Both the position numbers and the translations under genes were made by a program. DNA of 64,000 bases from NCBI RefSeq assembly GCF_000315625.1, contig NW_005434664.1, positions 855,662-919,661 on the forward strand. Reading direction: 5' to 3'. This document shows, piece by piece, positions 58,989 through 64,000 of this stretch. The stretch's first letter is position 1. Each line of letters begins with the position of its first letter. The notes beneath the pieces were generated by a model. The model worked only from the letters and a program-made list of their open reading frames with translations, was not told where the DNA came from and ran no database searches. The DNA comes from Guillardia theta CCMP2712 (taxonomy: Eukaryota; Cryptophyceae; Pyrenomonadales; Geminigeraceae).

Positions 58989-59407
58989 CACGAAGTAACC
59001 AATTTAGCAAGGCCGATGCTCTTCTCGATATTTTGTGCTGTCTGGAAAATCAAACCGAAATCAGTCAAACGATGGAACAAATGGACGCATCAACAGAATC
59101 GAGCAATGTCTGTACATACAAATGTCGTTATTCTCATAGCTATCTGATCCCATTTCTCCACAGTTTGTATGATCGCATGGAGAATACTATCTAATTGGTA
59201 ATCACTGTAAAACTCTTAGTCCTTGAAATCTACTGAACCTTTGATATGCAACCTTGATAGCATAGCCTTACTCGAATAAGTCGCCAAGCATCCACACTTC
59301 AACAAGACAGAAATGGTAGGGACATTGACAGAGAGACTTTTGGCCTCCATCTCTGAATCGCCATTTAGTAGGGATTCAATGTCCCTGAGCAGGAGCAGGG
59401 GCATCAT
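58989..59407 (-). other. Possible exons upstream of CK2 beta
   Basis: Minus-strand coding-like pieces: MMPLLLLRDIESLLNGDSEM (from 59407, then a GTAAGG site), YQLDSILHAIIQTVEKWDQI (about 59200-59120) and TAQNIEKSIGLAKLVTS, whose TGA overlaps the CK2 beta ATG by one base (58990-58988). The first two pieces do not join in phase, so no gene model is claimed. These could be a small upstream gene or leader sequence. Confidence 0.3.
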
Positions 59408-59569
59408 CGATGCTACTTTGTCCGGCCCCTCATCGTCATGCTGCCTGCATGCTCCCTCCGCCCATAGAACACGACATCACATACATGTCATATCAGTGCC
59501 AAGACCATTCTGCTGCTTCTATCGCAGCTTCCAGCATCACCTCCACTCTCTACTCCTCCAGCCTGCATG

Positions 59570-60340
59570 CCGCCTCTGCCCCTACCGCGGCCCTCTTCCC
59601 CACCCTACCCACCCCCTGCCTAATATCTTTCAAAGGACCGGTAGTTTTGAGCATGAATTTCTCTAGAAAGTGGTCAGGGGGCAACACCCCTACCCCCTCA
59701 TTCTACCAGCTATTCATGCATCCCGCCAAGGCCTATTCATATTTTAAAAATTATTTTTCCAGTAACATTGTAAAACAGTACTGTATTGACGTTTCATTAC
59801 GGAAGCATTTTGTACCAGGCACAAATCAGCAAGGGAGTATGTGGTAGCAAACTTCACGAGCCATTAGTTTTATTTCTCAGCAACAATCGATCAAATATTG
59901 GTTTTAAATGTAATCTGTAGCTTGCTCATAATAAATATTATACAAAGACATCACTATCGGAGTTACTCATTACAAATTTAGTACCAATAGCTGAATCTGC
60001 TTCTTGAAATAACGCTTTCATACTCTTTTATGGTACACTACAGACCGTACTCTTTAGTACCGAGCCAGCACTGCCATGATGAGTCCTCCCGGAGTCTCGG
60101 CCATCCGGGCCCCGGCCCACCGGACAGTACCCTACGGTCCACTTGTAGGGTTGTAATAGAGAAGGACCCGGTCCTTTTCCAGATGTGTCTGCCGCACATT
60201 TTATGAAAGGTGGGTGGTCACACATACCCATGACATCGACCGTAATTTATTGTAAAAATGAGGGGTAGTGGGTACAAATGCATTTTGATACCATAGTGGG
60301 GTAGGCTTGAGAGGCATGGGTTGGTGCCGGGGGTGGGGTG
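59570..60340. repeat. C/G-rich repeat block E with a short GC island
   Basis: CCCCTACC words at 59570-59700, AT-rich DNA at 59740-60040, a small GC-rich piece at 60060-60135 (CCGGGCCCCGGCCCACCGGA) and GTGGGGT/GGGTGGGG words at 60200-60340. It looks like the same composite of C-rich block and GC island. From 60341 to 60827 nothing was recognised except the presumed promoter of the ABCD gene. Confidence 0.4.
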
Positions 60341-60827
60341 ACGTCAAGCGCCATGGCAGCTGTCGAAGCGGCGGCAAGGTGATTGCGCTCCGATTTTGAG
60401 GAAGATCATGGTGGAGAATGCGAGAGCACATGCTTGCAAAGATTAGATGAGCAGAGAGCCGTTGCTCAAGCCCGAAGATAGAGCCAACAGGGTGCAGAAG
60501 CAGACATAGAAGCAGTAGCTGACTGGTGGCAAGATTTGTCCGATGCCATTGCGCTTCACGAACATGAATCGCAAGCTCGAAACATGAAATAATGAGATGC
60601 TGGAGTGAGAGAGGAATGCAAGTAGAGTTAGATATCCTAGGTACGGTACAATGATATGAACTCCCGGCCTCGAGAAATACACATGTAAACTCATGAGATT
60701 TATCTTGTTGACGTATTTGAAACCCTGGATGATTCAATGATAGTCGACATTTCCATTCCTTTGACAGCAGTTCTTGTCAGGAGACGGAGGATCCTTTTCG
60801 CATCGGCGCTCGCCGTGGTCGATCTCT

Positions 60828-63800
60828 ATGCCCTTATCTCTACTTCCACTGATTTTCAGCCCGCCGCAGGCATATGCAGCGTACAGGCGCAATGGGAAGA
60901 AGCGAAATGATCAAGCGTCAACCCCTGCCCCACAGGTCACAGATACAAGCTTGTAAAGGGATATGATCATGATGTTCTGATCAGGACGCATCCGCGGATA
61001 CGGTAGCCAAGCACAAGTCAGCTGGTGATAACAGGGATGGTACATTTATCAGCTTTTGACAAGCTTGAGCAAGGCATCGACCGAGATTTTCTCCGAAGAC
61101 TTGCTAAACTACTTCCCATCTTGATACCATCCCCTTTTTGCAAAGAATCGTTCTATCTGGTGATGACCCTCTCTTCATCACAAACCCCCTTTTTGTGAAT
61201 TCTGCATCTAATCAAATTGATCGACTTGAACGCAGTTTCTCGTTGCGGTCTTGATGGTAGTCAGAACCCTGTGCGATGTGTGGCAGATTCGAAATGGTGA
61301 GTCGTGAAAGTGTTTGTGAAAGCGTTGCCTGCTCTGCGGAGTCTACCCTGGGCAAGATCATCAATGGAAACTGAATCCCACCGCTCAGGCACTTCAATCG
61401 AAACAGCGATCATCTCTCGTGACAAGAAAGCTTTCCGGTGACGGGCATTGGTTTCATGCCTGCCTGCTGTTCTCATCGTCTTTGCAGCAAGTACATGTTG
61501 AGATTTGTGGGCGCAATGCTTCCAATCGCGTTTGTTAACAATCTACTGAAGTGAGGCAAAAGTTTGGATATCCATGTCGTGTGACGTGTTTGTGGCAAGA
61601 TATGGATTGAATGAGATTGCCCTGTCCTTCAGAACGCGGCTGACTCAGCACCTCTACAAGGTTGATGCTGATCTGATAGCTGAAACGTACCCTAAGGCTG
61701 AAGCGATGTTGTTCCAGGAGTACCTCTCTGGTTTCACTTACTACAAGTTGTCCAACCTCGATAACCGCATTGGAAACCCCGATCAATTACTCACACAGGA
61801 TGTGGATAAATTTGCAACCAGGTTGGACCCTTATTGTCTCTTTCCCAGTCCTCTCCCCTTCCTCTTTTCATGTCTTTCTCCGTTGCTTATTTGCCGTTTG
61901 CCAACTCACTTGCGTCCCAGCCTCGCAGATTTGTACTCAAACGTATCGAAGCCGATTCTTGACATGTGACGATGGTGGTTTGTCCGTTGCTCCTCTCCTC
62001 ACTCGTTCCCCAGTGCCATCTACGCAAAGAAACTCGCCGAGAACGTGGGAAGTTTGTGGGCCCCAGGCACGTTATCTTCCTTTCCTTGGACTCCTGCTTC
62101 CGATTGCGTTTCTTCCTTCTGCTCCTCTCCTTCATTTTTTCAGTTGCTCATGCTCGAGTAGGCGCCATGCTCGCATACCTCGCTGCCTCTGGAGTTGTCT
62201 TGACGCACATGCGCCGACCTCTCGGGCAGTACACGGTGAAGGAGCAGAGATACGAGGGACAGTTCCGCCACGTCACAACAAGGTTCCTCCCCTTCCTTCA
62301 CTCCCTTCCTCCTCCCCCCCTTCCTCAATCGGTTCCATGGCCATAGAGCCAGCACAGAAAGCGACCAACAGTGAGTTGGCAAACACAACCGATGGAAAGG
62401 CAGTGCTGCAAGTTGGTTTGTAGTGTGAGCAGTCCAACAGGATCAAAAACTCCTCGCTGTCTTCTCTTCTTGTCCTTTCCTTCTGCTCGTGCGTGTGATT
62501 CAACTTTTGTTCCTGATAGAACTCTTTTTCCTCGCAGGATAATCTCCAACTCTGAGGAGATTGCCTTCTACCGGGGGAATACGCGGGAGTCACATTGGGT
62601 CGCGAAGTCGTTTGGAAAGCTGGAGCATCACATCAGAAAAGTGAAAGATCCTCCTCCCCCTCCTCAACACTTGTTGTCTCTGTTCTTGTTGTTGTCCTCG
62701 CTTACTCTTCCTCCGTCTTTGTCATCCCCCCTCCCTCCCTCCCTCTGCTTGTGCCTCTCCTGCTCCCTCACCGTATCCTGACGTTTCTGTTCGGCCCTCA
62801 GGTCATGCAGTTCAGGTTCGGGGTGGGAATGATAGACACCATCATCGCCAAGTACATGGCGACAGTGGTCGGGTACCACATCGTCAGCCGCCCTCTTCTC
62901 AACATGAGCAACCCCAAGCACGTCAACAGCACGCAGAATGAGCTGCAGGAGGAGTACTATCGGAGCGGGAGGATGATGTTGCAGATGGCGCAGGTGTGCA
63001 TGTTGGTGTATGATGAGCTCGGAGTGAGAGAGGGAGAACTGAGATAGCTTCATACCTTTGATTGTTGAGATGCATTCCCCCCCCCCAACTTCTTGATGCT
63101 CTGTTCCCCCACGCCTTGCTGGCTGTGTAAGAGCAAGGTGGCTGAGCGGTTGGCAGGCTGTCGGGCGGTTGGTGCTGGCGGGTAGAGAGTTGACAAGGCT
63201 TGCTGGTTTCACCGCACGAATCGACGAGCTTGAGAATGTCTTGAAGGAGCTTCAGGTCTTCAGCCTTCTCTACCCTCCTCCTCCTCCTCCTCCTCCTCCT
63301 CCTTGGCCTCTTCTTCCTTCATTCCTTCCACTCCCACTCCCACTTCCATGGTCCAGTGGATTTTCTCGTTCTCTCATTCCTTCTCGTCAATTCTCGTCGA
63401 TCATCCTTCGCTACCCCTCCTACCCTCCTCTTCCTCGTTACACATTGACACGGCACTAGGAGGACAAGTACCAACGCACACTCGTCCGCTCCTCCAGCAG
63501 GCGGAACTTGGACCCTCCCAGGCTCAGGGACGGCGAGCTGGACCAGCAGGACCTGCAACCAGGCAGAGGCATCAAGATCGAGCAAGACGGCATCATCCGC
63601 TTCGAGAACGTTCCCATCGTGACCCCCAACTCCGAGGTCCTGGTGGACAGCCTTTCCTTCGAGGTGAAGCAGGGGATGAATACTCTGATCTGCGGGCCCA
63701 ACGGCTGCGGCAAGAGCTCCTTGTTCCGCATCTTGGGGGACCTCTGGCCGGTCTTCGGGGGGAAGGTGATGAAGCCCAAGCCCGAGCGGATCTTCTACAT

Positions 63801-64000
63801 CCCTCAGAAGCCCTACCTGTGCCTGGGGACTCTGAGGGACCAGGTGATCTACCCGCACAGCAGGGAGCTCATGTGGAGCAGCGGCAAGAAGGACGACGAC
63901 CTCCTCGACCTCCTCGACCGCGTCAGCCTCGGGTACCTCGTGCACTCGCGCGAGTCGGGTTGGGAGAGCGTGGAGGACTGGGCGGACGTGCTGAGCGGAG
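60828..64000 (+). CDS. ABCD-family (peroxisomal ALDP/PMP70-type) ABC half-transporter, N-terminal part
   Basis: Imports acyl-CoA-type substrates into peroxisomes as a dimer. Truncated by the window end. Exons in phase from 61053: DKLEQGIDRDFLRRLAKLLP (61053-61159), FLVAVLMVVRTLCDVW (61236-61296), GTSIETAIISRDKKAF (61389-61437), YMLRFVGAMLPIAFVNNLLK (61488-61550), 61600-61660, EYLSGFTYYKLSNLDNRIGN (61718-61821), LADLYSNVSKPILD (61921-61965), AIYAKKLAENVGSLWAP (from 62014), VGAMLAYLAASG and EGQFRHVTTR, then the EAA-like loop NSEEIAFYRGNTRES, VMQFRFGVGMIDTIIAKYMA, LTRLAGFTARIDELENVL. The final exon has Walker A GPNGCGKSSL at about 63697-63726, RIFYIPQKPYLCLGTLRDQV with the Q-loop, and ends at LSGG. 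The first exon (MPLSLLPLIF...AYAAYRRNGKKRND, 60828-60952) fits the family N-terminus, but its link to 61053 is not proven. A GC-AG intron may follow LWAP (near 62075). Confidence 0.93.

Noticed and set aside
60201-60737. 178-codon ORF on minus upstream of the ABCD gene
   Set aside because: No motif or splice partners, and it runs into a strand-biased repeat block.

Overview
The window looks like nuclear DNA of a eukaryotic alga with a complex (secondary) plastid. A cryptophyte of the Guillardia type fits best; a haptophyte or other red-plastid lineage is not excluded. The reasons are: genes densely interrupted by short GT-AG introns (many about 40-110 nt), a nuclear atpC and an ankyrin protein that both start with a signal peptide followed by a transit peptide opening with Phe (SAF-QAP, SSF-APAG), a eukaryotic tRNA with Pol III signals, and eukaryote-only proteins (CDC20, CK2 beta, ABCD transporter, F-box/SPRY). 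Two N runs (10800-11034 and 39792-40623) show this is a scaffold with gaps. There are no operons; each gene has been rebuilt here exon by exon, with the splice phase checked where stated.

Layout. 0-6.4 kb: 3' end of an MFS transporter (+), an M13 metallopeptidase (-), tRNA-Leu(UAG) (-), a membrane-anchored alpha carbonic anhydrase (-). 6.6-8.4 kb: repeat-rich intergenic DNA. 8.5-13.5 kb: a large inverted duplication around a gap, carrying two divergent copies of a gene for a four-TM protein with C-terminal ankyrin repeats; the left copy has a 1-nt frameshift. 14.9-16.6 kb: DTWD1-type tRNA-uridine aminocarboxypropyltransferase (-). 17.3-22.5 kb: a 29-exon ankyrin protein with a Cys-rich tail (+). 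22.6-30.6 kb: small unrecognised genes separated by C-rich repeat blocks and a tandem repeat. 30.7-34.1 kb: F-box/SPRY protein (-). 35.4-39.2 kb: coiled-coil protein (+). 39.5 kb: start of a TruD/PUS7 pseudouridine synthase (+) cut by the second gap. 40.6-44.6 kb: an unusual gene (-) in which a plastid-type presequence and ankyrin repeats are spliced in phase to a DHCR24-like FAD oxidoreductase. 46.1-47.7 kb: CDC20 (+). 47.9-53.9 kb: a large STAND/NACHT-type NTPase with C2-like, IQ and EF-hand modules (-). 54.3-56.5 kb: GC island plus G-rich repeat block. 56.6-57.7 kb: intronless plastid ATP synthase gamma, atpC (+). 58.1-59.0 kb: CK2 beta (-). 60.8 kb to the end: peroxisomal ABCD half-transporter (+), cut at the LSGG signature by the window end.

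The gene products do not form one pathway. They are a normal mix of housekeeping functions (photosynthetic ATP synthesis, CO2 hydration, tRNA modification, cell-cycle and kinase regulation, fatty acyl transport) with lineage-specific ankyrin and NTPase genes. The best candidates for something undescribed are the ankyrin-DHCR24 fusion, the calcium-module STAND NTPase, the inverted duplication with its 4TM-ankyrin gene pair, and a dispersed composite repeat made of GC-rich islands next to strand-asymmetric C-rich blocks.
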